Notes: a model not told the origin generated them from the letters alone. DNA of 48,283 bases from Geosiphon pyriformis (GCA_016748015.1 JAAOMT010000326.1:57052-105334); one strand, 5' to 3'. Shown: positions 32,770 through 41,931, counted from the stretch's first letter. Made by a program: numbers and translations.

Positions 32770-32915
32770 GAATTCCAAGATTCTTTTCAAGAATTACAAG
32801 ATTCCAGAAATTACAGAATTCTCACAAGGAATCACAGGATTACAGAATTCCAGGATTCTTCTCAAAGGAATTGCAGGATTCCTGTTGTGGAGAATTGAGG
32901 AATTGAGGAATCTCA
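32770..32915. repeat. Tandem repeat in element D U3 (5' LTR)
   Basis: Imperfect units of the form GGAATTRCAGGATTCC, about eight to ten times, with the inverted core GGAAT/ATTCC. Repeated at 42015-42160 in the 3' LTR. Located just upstream of the TATA run, so a likely enhancer region. Confidence 0.8.
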
Positions 32916-32918
32916 ATT

Positions 32919-32929
32919 ATATATATATA
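32919..32929 (+). promoter_or_regulatory. TATA box of element D 5' LTR
   Basis: ATATATATATA between the U3 repeat and the region shared by A and D LTRs. The 3' LTR has TATGTATATATAG at the same place, A has TATGTATATATAG too. RNA would start some tens of bases downstream. Confidence 0.55.
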
Positions 32930-33042
32930 GCAGTAGGATTAGAAGCTGAAAAGACAGACCTCTCAGTTTAAATTTAATCTAAGCAATTCTCCAAATCACA
33001 ATCATCTAATAAATAACTATTTGTTATCTCAAATCCATTTCC

Positions 33043-33067
33043 ACTATTAACACTTCATGTTAATAGT
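33043..33067 (+). promoter_or_regulatory. LTR hairpin (element D 5' LTR)
   Basis: ACTATTAACA, loop CTTCA, TGTTAATAGT: a perfect 10-bp stem. In the 3' LTR (42288-42312) one T-A pair has become C-G on both sides and the loop is TAAAA. Possibly an RNA structure in R (packaging or 3' end formation) or a protein site. Confidence 0.7.
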
Positions 33068-33545
33068 AATTGACACTTAACCATACTGGAACAATAGCTC
33101 TTAATCATGGCTATTGATGAAATACTAACTTGCAAATTGCCTTGGCTTATTTCTTTTCTTTCTTTATTTTCTTTTCTTTTTTTATTTTCTTGCTTTGATT
33201 TTATTGTTGTTTACTAACTCTATTAAAGATTAATGCACGGGGCATTGACGTCAGGATAAATGTGACTGGTAAAAGACCCAGAAATAAGAGTAGAACACTC
33301 GATTAAGGATAGCTTACCAGGAGGAATACCGGCCATCAAGCTGAAAAAAAAATTGATGAAACTGTGGTTTTGGAAAGCTACGAATAAAACTATCACCATT
33401 GAATCTCTGTCTATTATACAAAGAACTCAACCAAAACCTTCAAATAACAATACCTTCAGATATTACCAACAATATTATATTAATTGAGCACCAAGTTACA
33501 GGTTTGTTATTTGATTTGAGATCCCAAATAATCAATTATAACATT

Positions 33546-33562
33546 TGGTGCTCCCTGTAAGG
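33546..33562 (+). promoter_or_regulatory. Element D primer binding site
   Basis: TGGTGCTCCCTGTAAGG, two bases after the LTR end. By complementarity the primer tRNA would have an acceptor stem starting GCTCCCT, discriminator A, and a T-stem 3' strand CTTAC. The last part also forms a 7-bp hairpin CTGTAAG/CTTACAG (33555-33561 with 33569-33575). Confidence 0.82.
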
Positions 33563-35260
33563 TATAATCTTACAGAAAACCAGTACCAACAACTCCATCC
33601 AAAAGTGGCAGAATCAGAAAATATAGGAGCAAACCATTTAGGATTTGTGAAATCCTTATTTCAACACTATTGTCAGCACTTGGGGTTAAACCACAATCAT
33701 ATATCTGCCAAATCAGCCTTTAATTTCTACGTTAACAAAAAAATTTTTTTTTTGTTAGGAACACCAGTAAATACTAAAGCAGCAAGGGAAACTTTCTACA
33801 GAGAATTAATTCAAAACACCAACCTATCAACAAATCATAATTTCGCATTCATTATTACTGAGATCAACAAAAAAATTGAACATCACATCCAACAAAGGTA
33901 TCCAATTACATACACTAATAAAGGCAAAGGAAAACTACAAACACCAGCAGTAACTTCCAGAAAGATACAACTACCTACTTGGAAGAAGACAAAAATTAAA
34001 TCACCAACCAATCCATCTTATTACTATACACCCGGAAGCACCATCAACATTGTATTAACAGATGTGTTCACATTAAACATGACATCAGTATTTGGACAAT
34101 TCCCATTCCAAAGTAAACAAAGAAAAACAGAATTATTAGGACCATACAGTAAATACTTCAAAAGATTTAAATCGTGATCACCAACACCATCAGGAATTCA
34201 ATCACTGCCGTCTCAACCAGACTTTGAAACTGCTACCCTGCGGGAACTATTGGAAGAAGAAGAGGAAGAAGAATCAGAAGATCAGGAATTTACTTACCAA
34301 AACCTGATCCTTGAAAACCCAGAATTTGGAACCCCAAACATTTAAACTCAGCGAGAAAATCCAGAAATTGAAACTCTGAATATTCAAGCACTGCAAAATC
34401 AAAACCCTGAAGTAATTAATCAATACTTACCACCAGTTATTATTATCAATCAACCACCAGTGGAACCAATTGGCCAGCCCATCCAAATACCGAACCAATA
34501 AAATCAACAACCACCCCCAGTACTATCTTAACAACAACTACAACTTCTACCACAGCAACAACAACAAATGGCATATGCACCAATTGCAAAGCTCGACAAA
34601 TTCACCGGCGAAGAAGACAATGCACAAGTTTGGCTAAATAATGTAAAAAAAGCCATTGCAGCCAATGGATGGAATGACGCCAGAGCCATGCAAGCCATAC
34701 CCTATTTTCTCAAGGATACAGTGGACTCATAGTATCAAAGTCTGGTTAACAAACCCCAAGATTTCAATGTCTTCAAACTAGAATTTTTGAGATACTTTAG
34801 TAATAACAACAGCATCAACAGATTAGCCAACACTTTTACTACAATTAAACAAGAAGAAACTGAAGCAGTTACCACATATCTGAGATGCTTCTATAGGAAT
34901 CTGTGACAAATCCAAGCAATTAATGCTAATTATTTCACAGCACTATGCCCATTGCATCCAGCCACTCTTTAGGATGCAGTCACACACGCCAGAGATTTTG
35001 AATCTGCTGAATTAAAAGCCAATCATGCTCACGTCATGAACCTAATGATGAATAAATCATCTGAATTGGATTCTAAATTGAAACAATTCAGTGATTCAAT
35101 TAATCAGAAATTAGAGAGATACTTAGCTAACAATTGTAAAATTTATTAACCACCACAATGATGCAATAATTCAGGAAACGCAAATCATTTCCAAAATCAG
35201 TCGTGTTTATCATTATCATCAGCAGCACCTAATTAGCAGTGGCAGCCAGAAACGCGTGTT

Positions 35261-35302
35261 TGCCACAACTGTAGTAAACAAGGACACATAAGAGCAGACT
35301 GC
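35261..35302 (+). other. CCHC zinc knuckle of element D gag
   Basis: CHNCSKQGHIRADC: C-x2-C-x4-H-x4-C, the nucleocapsid RNA-binding motif. The A copy at 1948-1989 and the C copy at 11173-11214 keep the ligands; E has lost one. Confidence 0.9.
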
Positions 35303-35429
35303 AGATTTTATAGCAACAATTTATGATCGGGAAATCAATATCAAAATCCTGATCGCAGATTTCAAACTCCAAATTGTTATCCAAATCAAGATCAAACTAC
35401 TTACCTACCAATGATGCAGTCACAAATCT

Positions 35430-35580
35430 ATTAACCATCAGTATATCAAACTCCAGTCTATCAAACACCCGCAATTTATCAATTACAACCACAAGTAATT
35501 TATCAGCCGCAACCTCAAGTCATTTATCAATCCCAACCACAAATTCAAACACAGCCACAAAACTTGCCTCAAAATGGAAT
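35430..35580 (+). repeat. Gln/Pro/Tyr-rich repeat coding region in element D
   Basis: Encodes short repeats of the YQTPVYQTP and PQVIYQPQPQVIYQ kind between the zinc knuckle and protease. Low-complexity, probably a flexible linker. A has a diverged form near 2145-2240. Confidence 0.7.
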
Positions 35581-35683
35581 CCAAAGGCTAAAAATGATAC
35601 AACAAAACTGGCAATTGGTGATGGTAGTCCACCAACTGATCCCCAGTTCGTCAAATCAGTAAATAGGATCTCGTCAGGGGAAT

Positions 35684-36628
35684 TTGGGTACTGGTGCCAC
35701 CCAAAACCCGAATTTCCAGAACTATTTAAGTTTCCTGGTCATCCCAAAAGATGTTCAACCCAATGACCTGGAAACCAACTTCCAATTAACACTTACCAGC
35801 AATATCCTACCAGCCACCATCACAGAAGACAAGTCACTTGCAGCCATATTTCCATTTGAAATTAAAGAACCATCAGAAGTTCCTTTGTTTAGTGGAATCA
35901 CTATTGAGGAAAAACCCATCATGGCGATGTACACCAATGCCAAAATTGATGGCCATTCCATCAAGCTTATTCTGAATAGTGGGTCAGCAGACAGCATTAT
36001 CACACGACAACTCATAGACCAATTAGATTGTCGAATTGATTGTGCTGCCAGCACCAGAATCATAACAGCCAATGGAGCAATCAAAACTCCCATTGGCGAA
36101 ATTGATGATCTACCCATTGAAATTAATGGCATTACTGTATCAATCAAGGTACTAGTAATGGAAGCAACACAGTACCAAGCTCTCGTTAACAACAACTGGT
36201 TGTCCAAAACCAACACAATGCTCAACTGGAACATACAGGAACTCCAACTTAGCCAAAATGACCAACACACGCAAGTACCGGCCACATGTGGCCATTTCAA
36301 ACCAAACAATGTCACATCATTAATGCTGCTTATTGATTTTGAGGAGGAAAAACCAAAGCCTACTTGGGAGGCGTACCAAGTATTGTGGGCCAATATTGAG
36401 CACAATGAGCTACCACTAATTCTAGACTGGGAAGAAAAGAACAATAAAAAAGGAAAAGAAATAGAAACAGAAGAACATACCTGGGAAACCACTATTAATG
36501 CCTGGAACAACAACAATGAAAGTAAAGCAATGTCAACCAACTGGGAAGAAAAAGGGAAAGGAAAGGAGAAAGAAGAAGACTTACCTGAAAAAGCCAACGA
36601 AGCCACAGAGAAAATAACCAGTGGCTAA
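35684..36628 (+). pseudogene. Element D aspartic protease and acidic linker, catalytic Asp lost
   Basis: Open over 314 residues in the frame of gag. Protease core at about residues 80-190: AMYTNAKIDGHSIKLILNSG, ADSIITRQLIDQLDC, ITANGAIKTPIGEIDDLPIE, NNNWLSKTNTMLNW. The active-site triad reads N-S-G instead of D-S-G, one G-to-A step. It is followed by a charged linker (residues 215-314) with two W-E-type repeats, rich in Glu and Lys. The long antisense frame 36606-35755 is its shadow. Confidence 0.9.
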
Positions 36629-36652
36629 GAAAGAAAATACTTATGGGAGCCA

Positions 36653-36943
36653 GTGAAGAAGCCACCTTACATTCCCTTAAAATATCAGAACTGTAAGAAG
36701 AAACTTTCTTCCATGGAAGCATGGATTGCGCTAGACGAAGACTATTGGATGCGAACTCACTACTACTGCAAACCATGCCATAGAGAACGCTATGATTACC
36801 CAAAACAACAAAGCAAGTGGGACAATGAACCATATCTTGCTTGTGGTCAACAGTTACTCAATGAAGAAATGTGGAACAACATTCCTGGTCAAGGAGGAAT
36901 GTGCAACACTTCATGCCAATACACGATCCTCATCAGTGATTAG
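36653..36943 (+). CDS. Element D Cys-rich module between protease and dUTPase
   Basis: Open piece of 96 residues, in the same frame as protease and dUTPase. YQNCKKKLSSMEAW (residues 11-24; the first Cys of the pair is Tyr), RTHYYCKPCHRERYDYPKQQ (second pair, C-x2-C-H), KWDNEPYLACGQQLLNEEMW (third pair, first Cys is Tyr) and GMCNTSCQYTIL (fourth pair). The same pattern in A, C and E shows it is a conserved domain, inferred to bind two zinc ions. I do not recognise the family; nucleic acid or protein binding are equally possible. It is part of the polyprotein, so the Met is not a real start. Confidence 0.78.
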   Translation: MKKPPYIPLKYQNCKKKLSSMEAWIALDEDYWMRTHYYCKPCHRERYDYPKQQSKWDNEPYLACGQQLLNEEMWNNIPGQGGMCNTSCQYTILISD

Positions 36944-37243
36944 GTGAGTTGCGGCATGCCCATAACAGCCACCTGGCACCAAGCAATCTCTTGCTTAGAA
37001 GGTTACTCACATGATGAAGACAAAATCTGGTGAATGGCCAATGCCAAAGTAGAAAGTGCTTCACCCAGTGAAATTCTGGAAATCAAGAACAACCTTTCAG
37101 AACCAACAAACATTGTTTTGGTTCTCAACCTGGATGCCTTTCTCAACTTAGAAAACAGCCCAGAAGAATTTTATCAACACTATCAGAACTTAGCACCCAC
37201 CAGAAAAGAGCAGGAACAAAGATTGGAAGAAATAAACACCTGA
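36944..37243 (+). pseudogene. Element D helical linker
   Basis: After a TAG the frame continues through VSCGMPITATWHQAI and, after a TGA, the open piece 37034-37243 with EILEIKNNLSEPTNIVLVLN and EEFYQHYQNLAPTRKEQEQR. Likely alpha-helical. A has the same segment near 23370-23560. No known motif. Confidence 0.65.
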
Positions 37244-37246
37244 CTA

Positions 37247-37321
37247 TGTGATCATTGTTTGATCCTATGTAACTTTTAGTATTGCAATGAGTGTGACCTC
37301 ATTTACAATCCACCACCATGC
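37247..37321 (+). pseudogene. Element D second small Cys cluster before dUTPase
   Basis: CDHCLILCNF, a TAG, YCNECDLIYNPPPC: pairs C-x2-C, C, C-x2-C and C within 25 residues, directly before the dUTPase frame. The stop replaces a residue that is Lys in A. C and E have related clusters. Looks like a small zinc finger. Confidence 0.65.
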
Positions 37322-38293
37322 ATGATCTACATGATCCCTGAAGAGGAAAAACCAATTAGCAGCTGTGCATCGGAATCAGAATCGATTTTCAATTCTGATT
37401 CAAACTCTGACAAGGATGATAATGAAAACACCAGTTCCAGCTCTGTTCAAAATAGAATTAACAATAACAATGATTCCAACTTAGATTTAAACTTCAATTT
37501 AAACTACAAACAATATATCGTGATCTCCGACCTTACCAAGAAACAGAAACTTAAATGGTTCAACAATAACAATAAAGGTATTATATCAGAACATGTACAT
37601 GATATGGATGCTGGATTTGATCTGAGATATCCCAGAAAAGAGGCCATTAAATTGGAACCACATTTGTGCATCTACATTGATCTGAAAGTAGCTTTAGAAA
37701 TTTCAGCAACAACAATGATTCAACTAGCATCTAGGAGTAGTTTAGCAAAAAGAGGGATAAACATCAGAGGAGGAATAATTAACACAGGATACGTAGGAAA
37801 TATCATTGCTATGCTACAAAATGATTCAAAAAAGGCCTATATTATAAAGCCAAATAAAAAGATAGCACAAGCAATATTCCTGTCTCTAGTGAAAATAGCT
37901 CAGTTAGTGTCAGTGGGAAATAGAGAAGAATTAGGGATAACAGCTAAAAGAATACAGGGATTTGGATCAATGGGTAGAATAGATATACCAGTTAATATGG
38001 CGGAAGAAGAAATTGTTAGCCAAAGAGAATTTATCTCAACCAGTCAAGCAATTTTTATTCCACCATATGACCAATACATAGTAGAAATAGAGAGGAAGAT
38101 GAAGGATCAAAACCAAATTTTTGAAGCAGAGACAAGTCTTTACGAGTCAGGAGAGATTGGACTTATCAATCTTTACATACCAGCCAAAAAGTATAGCCAC
38201 ATAAAAATTCCCATCTACAATAACACTGGAAGTGTTGTCCAGATACTAGAAGAAACTACCATTGGATATTTGACTACAGAAATAGAAGATTAA
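37322..38293 (+). CDS. Element D dUTPase and post-dUTPase segment, open over 323 codons
   Basis: Ser/Asn/Asp-rich linker (residues 15-65), then the dUTPase: motif 1 DAGFDLRY (96-103), motif 2 ASRSSLAKRGINIRGG (136-151), motif 3 GIINTGYVGNI (151-161), motif 4 KKIAQAIFLSL (179-189), motif 5 KRIQGFGSMG (209-218). The order and spacing of all five motifs fit a trimeric dUTPase of the retroelement type. In motif 3 the Asp that is present in E (E-V-I-D) is Asn here, so activity is doubtful. Residues 225-323 are the beta-rich post-dUTPase segment, with IPPYDQYIVEIERK and LYIPAKKYSHIKIPIYNN. Role in the family: removal of dUTP near the reverse transcription complex. Confidence 0.9.
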   Translation: MIYMIPEEEKPISSCASESESIFNSDSNSDKDDNENTSSSSVQNRINNNNDSNLDLNFNLNYKQYIVISDLTKKQKLKWFNNNNKGIISEHVHDMDAGFDLRYPRKEAIKLEPHLCIYIDLKVALEISATTMIQLASRSSLAKRGINIRGGIINTGYVGNIIAMLQNDSKKAYIIKPNKKIAQAIFLSLVKIAQLVSVGNREELGITAKRIQGFGSMGRIDIPVNMAEEEIVSQREFISTSQAIFIPPYDQYIVEIERKMKDQNQIFEAETSLYESGEIGLINLYIPAKKYSHIKIPIYNNTGSVVQILEETTIGYLTTEIED

Positions 38294-39340
38294 CCACCAA
38301 GCACCATTCTAGACTTTCCACAGCTTTGTGGATATGTTAATATTACATCACAAACAATATATGGATGAAGCGAATGTTATTTGCTCCAACCAGAACAATT
38401 GGAACAAATAAACATGGAAAACTTAGATCCACTCCAATGTATGCAGCTCAAGATATTGCTCAACCAGTTCAACGACATCTTTGCCAGTGAAAATAAGTTT
38501 GGCCGAACTGATATCATTCAGCATCAAATCAAGACTGGAGATACAATGCCAATTAAACAAAGAGCATACAGAATGCCACCAGCCAGCCACAAGATTATTT
38601 GTCAAGAGATAAACCAAATGCTTGACAACGGACTAATTCAACCATTAATAAGCCTCTGGTCGTTATCAGTGGTACTTGTCCATAAGAAGAATAGCAAAAT
38701 TCGATTTTGTATGAACTACAGAAAACTCAATGGCGTAATTTGTGAAGACAGCTATCCAACTCCACAAATACAGGAATTATTTGATGCTTTCGGTGGGAAC
38801 AAATAGTTCTCAACATTAGACTTAGACAGTAGTTACTGGCAAGTAGCCATGGATCCAGCCGACAAAGAGAAGACAGCATTCACTACTAGAGAAGGGAATT
38901 TCAAATTTGAAGTGATGCCATTTGGCTTAACCAATACTTCAGCCACTTTCCAATGACTAATGGAAATTGTATATACTGGCTTATTATGGAAATCAGTAAT
39001 TGTATACTTGAACGACACCAATGTATTCTCAAAAACATTTGATGATCATCTTCATCATCTTCAACAAGTGTTTGAAAGACTAAGAAGAACAGAACTAAAG
39101 TTAAATGCAACAAAGTGCTTCTTTGACAAGACAGAACTAAAATTCTTGGAACACATAGTCAGCAAAGATGGCATCAAAATGGATCCAGAGAAAATAGAGA
39201 TAGTAAAAAACTTTCCAGTGCTGACCAATATGACAGAACTGAAATCATTCTTGGGATTCACCAGCTACTATTGACGTTTTATCAAGAACTTTTCTAAGAT
39301 AGCACAGCCACTCAACCAACTGCAAACCAAGAATACAAAA
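38294..39340 (+). pseudogene. Element D reverse transcriptase, YLND instead of YxDD
   Basis: In the same frame as dUTPase. N-terminal segment with DIIQHQIKTGDTMPIKQRAY (a gypsy RT entry motif), PPASHKIICQEINQMLDNGL, VVLVHKKNSKIRFCMNYRKL, then a TAG, motif [28 protein letters not shown] then TGA (Trp in A), and the palm box SVIVYLNDTNVFSK near 39000. The first catalytic Asp is Asn. The thumb and connection (39040-39270) end FLGFTSYY then TGA then RFIKNF. Stops: 38804, 38956, 39272, 39347 and 39359 regions. Confidence 0.92.
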
Positions 39341-39808
39341 TATGAATGAACAGAAAGTTAACAAGAAGCTTTTGATATTCTGAAAAGAAAGCTCATTCAA
39401 GCTCTGGTACTAATCTATCTAGATCACAGCAAACCATTCATCATTACCACTGATACATCTGGCTAAGTATTGGGAGCAGTACTATCTCAAAGAGGATCAG
39501 ATGGCAAAGAACATCCAGTAGCATATGCCAGCCAAGATCTAACACCAGCCAAAAAAAACTATGGAACACCAGAACAAGAACACTTAGCAATCTATTGGGC
39601 AGTTTTGAAATAGAAAAAATACTTGAGCCAAAAGTTTGAGGTGTATACAGATCACAAAGGATTGACATCACTCCAAAAACAAGAATTTGGAAACAGAAAA
39701 CAGTCAAGATAGAAAATAGCACTTGTACCATATACTTATATTATACATTATAAAAAGAGAAAAGACAATGGAAATGCCGACAGTTTGTCACAAATAAGAC
39801 AAATCTAA
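39341..39808 (+). pseudogene. Element D RNase H, catalytic residues kept
   Basis: FIITTDTSG then stop then VLGAVLSQR (first Asp kept), YGTPEQEHLAIYWAVLK (Glu kept), FEVYTDHKGLTSLQK (Asp kept), then NADSLSQIRQI and TAA at 39806-39808. Three point stops interrupt it. The third Asp and the following His-Lys are typical of the gypsy RNase H. Confidence 0.87.
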
Positions 39809-39825
39809 GAACATTTCAACCCAAA

Positions 39826-39868
39826 AATATAACAAAACCAAAACAATACCCACGAAAATATAACAAAA
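39826..39868 (+). repeat. 31-bp tandem duplication at the RNase H to integrase junction
   Basis: AAATATAACAAAA occurs twice, separated by CCAAAACAATACCCACG. A has it once at 26128-26142. The extra 31 bases put integrase of D out of frame with RNase H. Confidence 0.75.
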
Positions 39869-39869
39869 G

Positions 39870-41206
39870 ATGAACACACAAAAATATCAACAACTTCAAC
39901 ATTATATAGATACTCAACAATTCAAGGAGAAATTATCTCAACCAGAACAAAAGAGAATCAAACAACAATCCAAATATTTTATCATTCACCAAAATATACT
40001 TTATCAGAAAAATAGAAAAGATTCAGATCAACCAACCAGAGTAATTACAGAACCAGAAAAAGAGACAATACTGTTCAACATGCACTTAGATCCAACTGCA
40101 GGACATTTTCATAAAGAAACAACCATGGAAAGAACCAGAAAGAGATACTATTGGCCATTAATATATCCAGAAATCATCCAATATGTGCAAAATTGTGATG
40201 CTTGTCAGTGAAAAAAAGGAACAAGACCCAGTGAATCATTAAGACCAATCAAAGTGGAACAACCATTTGACTGTATTGGAATTGATTTAGTCAGACCATT
40301 AACAATTACCAGCAGAAAAAACAGATACATAGCAGTAGCTATGGACTATCTTACTAAATGGCCAAAAGCAAAAGCAATTCAAAGAGCAGATGCAGAATCC
40401 ATTGCCAAATTCATTTATCAGAATTTGATTTGTTGACATGGATGTCCAAAAGAATTGTTATCAGACCAAAGAACGCATTTTGTGAACAGAACATTAACAG
40501 AATTGAGCCAAAGATTCGGAATTAAGAGACCATTATCATTACCATACCATCTACAAACCAACAGATTAGTCAAAAAATTCAACAGAATATTGTGTGAAGC
40601 AATAGCAAAACTCAGCCAAGAAAACCAGAACAATTGGGATTTGTTCATACCATTAGTATTATTTACTTATCAGACAATGAGACAAGATACTACACAAGCA
40701 ACACCATTTAAATTAGTGTATAGGAGAACAGCAATGTTACCAGTAGAGAGAGAAATTAATACATATCTAGTTGAACCAATAACAGAAGAGAATTTTTAAG
40801 AAACATTGTGGAGAAGAACATATGACTTAATAGAAACATTGGAAAACAAAAAAAGAAAAGCAGCTGATAATATTCAAAAATCACAAGAAAAACAGAAAGA
40901 AAGACATGATAGTCAACTACCAGACAAACCAGTTAAATTCAAGATTAGAGACAAAGTACTCTTATATTGTACCAAAGCGGAAAAACAATGAAGTAGAAAA
41001 TTTGACCCCAAATGGAACAGACCATTTCACATAGAAGAAATTCTAGGAAATAGAGCTTACAAATTGAGACTAGATAACAAAATCTTAACCAAAGCAGCAC
41101 ATGGAGATTGACTGAAACCATATCACAACACCATATCACTCTCCATTAGTAATATTCCACAATTAGGAGTACAAAGATTACTAGTCCGACTAGATAAGAT
41201 TCCATG
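39870..41206 (+). pseudogene. Element D integrase, catalytic Glu changed to Lys
   Basis: Four open pieces in one frame. Zinc region: HLDPTAGHFHKETTMER and NCDACQ (39870-40211, ends at TGA). Core: IGIDLVRPLTI (first Asp, 40280), LLSDQRTHFVN (second Asp, 40455), TNRLVKKFNRIL (the Glu of the L-V-E-R-F-N type motif is Lys, 40570). The C-terminal part 40806-40991 has DKPVKFKIRDKVLLY and ends at TGA where C has Trp, then KFDPKWNRPFHIEEILGNRA. Family function: integration of element cDNA in the nucleus. Inactive as DD-K. Confidence 0.92.
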
Positions 41207-41930
41207 AGATCTGGAACCAATTATTATAATTGACAACAACACATGAAATTGATCCATCAAAAGAATATATAAAGACATAGTAGATGTGACAGAAAATATC
41301 AGAAAAATGAAGATTACAGACAACATTCACTCATTAGCACAACTTTTTCAATTGATCCAACACCAAAAAATGAAAATTACAATCAATTAACAAACCATTC
41401 GATATCAAAATACCAGAAAGATATTATAACACAGAAGACAGAAAATACCAGAAAATACCATTGACAAAATCATTGCAAAAGTAAAAGTGGCAATAAAAAA
41501 ATTGACAAAAGAGTCAATATATCAAGAGTTAACCAAAGAAACTTGGAATTGGTGGATACAACAATTTCCAAGAAAATATTGTTATTTTTACTTGGGACAA
41601 TATGTGAATATTCAGAATTTATACACAAATAAAACAAAGCGGTTATTTGACACAACAATACTACAACAACTAGAACATTTTGTGGGGAAAAACAACTTAT
41701 CCACACAAGCTCGAGCTATATACCAAATACACACAGCATTCCAGGATTAACCAGAACTTTTACTCAGCAAAGCAATGGATATGGTTACCAGTAATTAATT
41801 GGGAAAGATCACCAATGCTTAATTTGAAGAATTATAAACTCAAATAACACAAATAATTCTTAAAAACAAAATCTAGGAAATACTTCAAGAGGGAGAATTA
41901 AAAGAGTTGGATTTTGACAGAGCTCAATAT
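41207..41930 (+). pseudogene. Element D tail domain after integrase
   Basis: Continues the integrase frame through point stops. The open piece 41487-41750 (87 residues) has ETWNWWIQQFPRKYCYFYL, GQYVNIQNLYTNKTKRLFD and QQLEHFVGKNNLSTQARAIY. Aromatic-rich then helical. A has a decayed counterpart at 27840-28020. I know no family with this pattern; it may be an accessory domain of integrase or a separate protein. Confidence 0.65.
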
Positions 41931-41931
41931 T

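Larger units (their letters stand above)
32702..33543 (+). repeat. Element D 5' LTR
   Basis: 842 bp, TGTTACTCAT...TTATAACA. It contains the U3 tandem repeat (32770-32915), a TATA run, the hairpin at 33043-33067 and a T/C-rich tract near 33145-33195. Confidence 0.95.
33545..35400 (+). pseudogene. gag: Element D gag, few stops
   Basis: Open from 33545 to 34177 (210 residues; matrix-like N-terminal part, with an in-frame Met right after the LTR; a later start is possible because the first residues overlap the PBS). Then an acidic run EEEEEE-type near residue 235 and a Gln/Pro-rich stretch, the capsid part from MAYAPIAKLDKFTGEEDN (34570) to SDSINQKLERYLANN (35135), and a CCHC knuckle at 35261-35302 with all ligands kept. 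Stops at 34175, 34343, 34498, 34731, 34905 and others are at Trp, Gln or Arg type codons; at 34731 the TAG stands where A has TGA. Confidence 0.88.

Noticed and set aside
32702-33543. Independent solo LTR at the left edge of D
   Set aside because: PBS, coding region, polypurine tract, second LTR of the same length and a matching CTGT duplication show a complete element.
35755-36606. 283-codon minus-strand frame
   Set aside because: It lies exactly opposite the protease frame of element D, and its translation shows no family motif; a shadow of the Ser/Leu type expected opposite Glu/Asn-rich coding sequence.
39806-39870. Programmed frameshift between RNase H and integrase of D
   Set aside because: The frame change comes from a 31-bp tandem duplication that A lacks; in A the two domains are in one frame.
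1360-41120. TGA read as Trp (another genetic code)
   Set aside because: TGA stands at Trp positions several times, but also at Arg positions (for example CGA to TGA before HGCP in D integrase), and TAG and TAA occur equally at Trp and Gln positions. Decay by transitions explains all three.
41207-41930. env-like gene after integrase
   Set aside because: No signal peptide, no transmembrane segment and no glycoprotein-type Cys pattern is visible; the domain is better called unknown.
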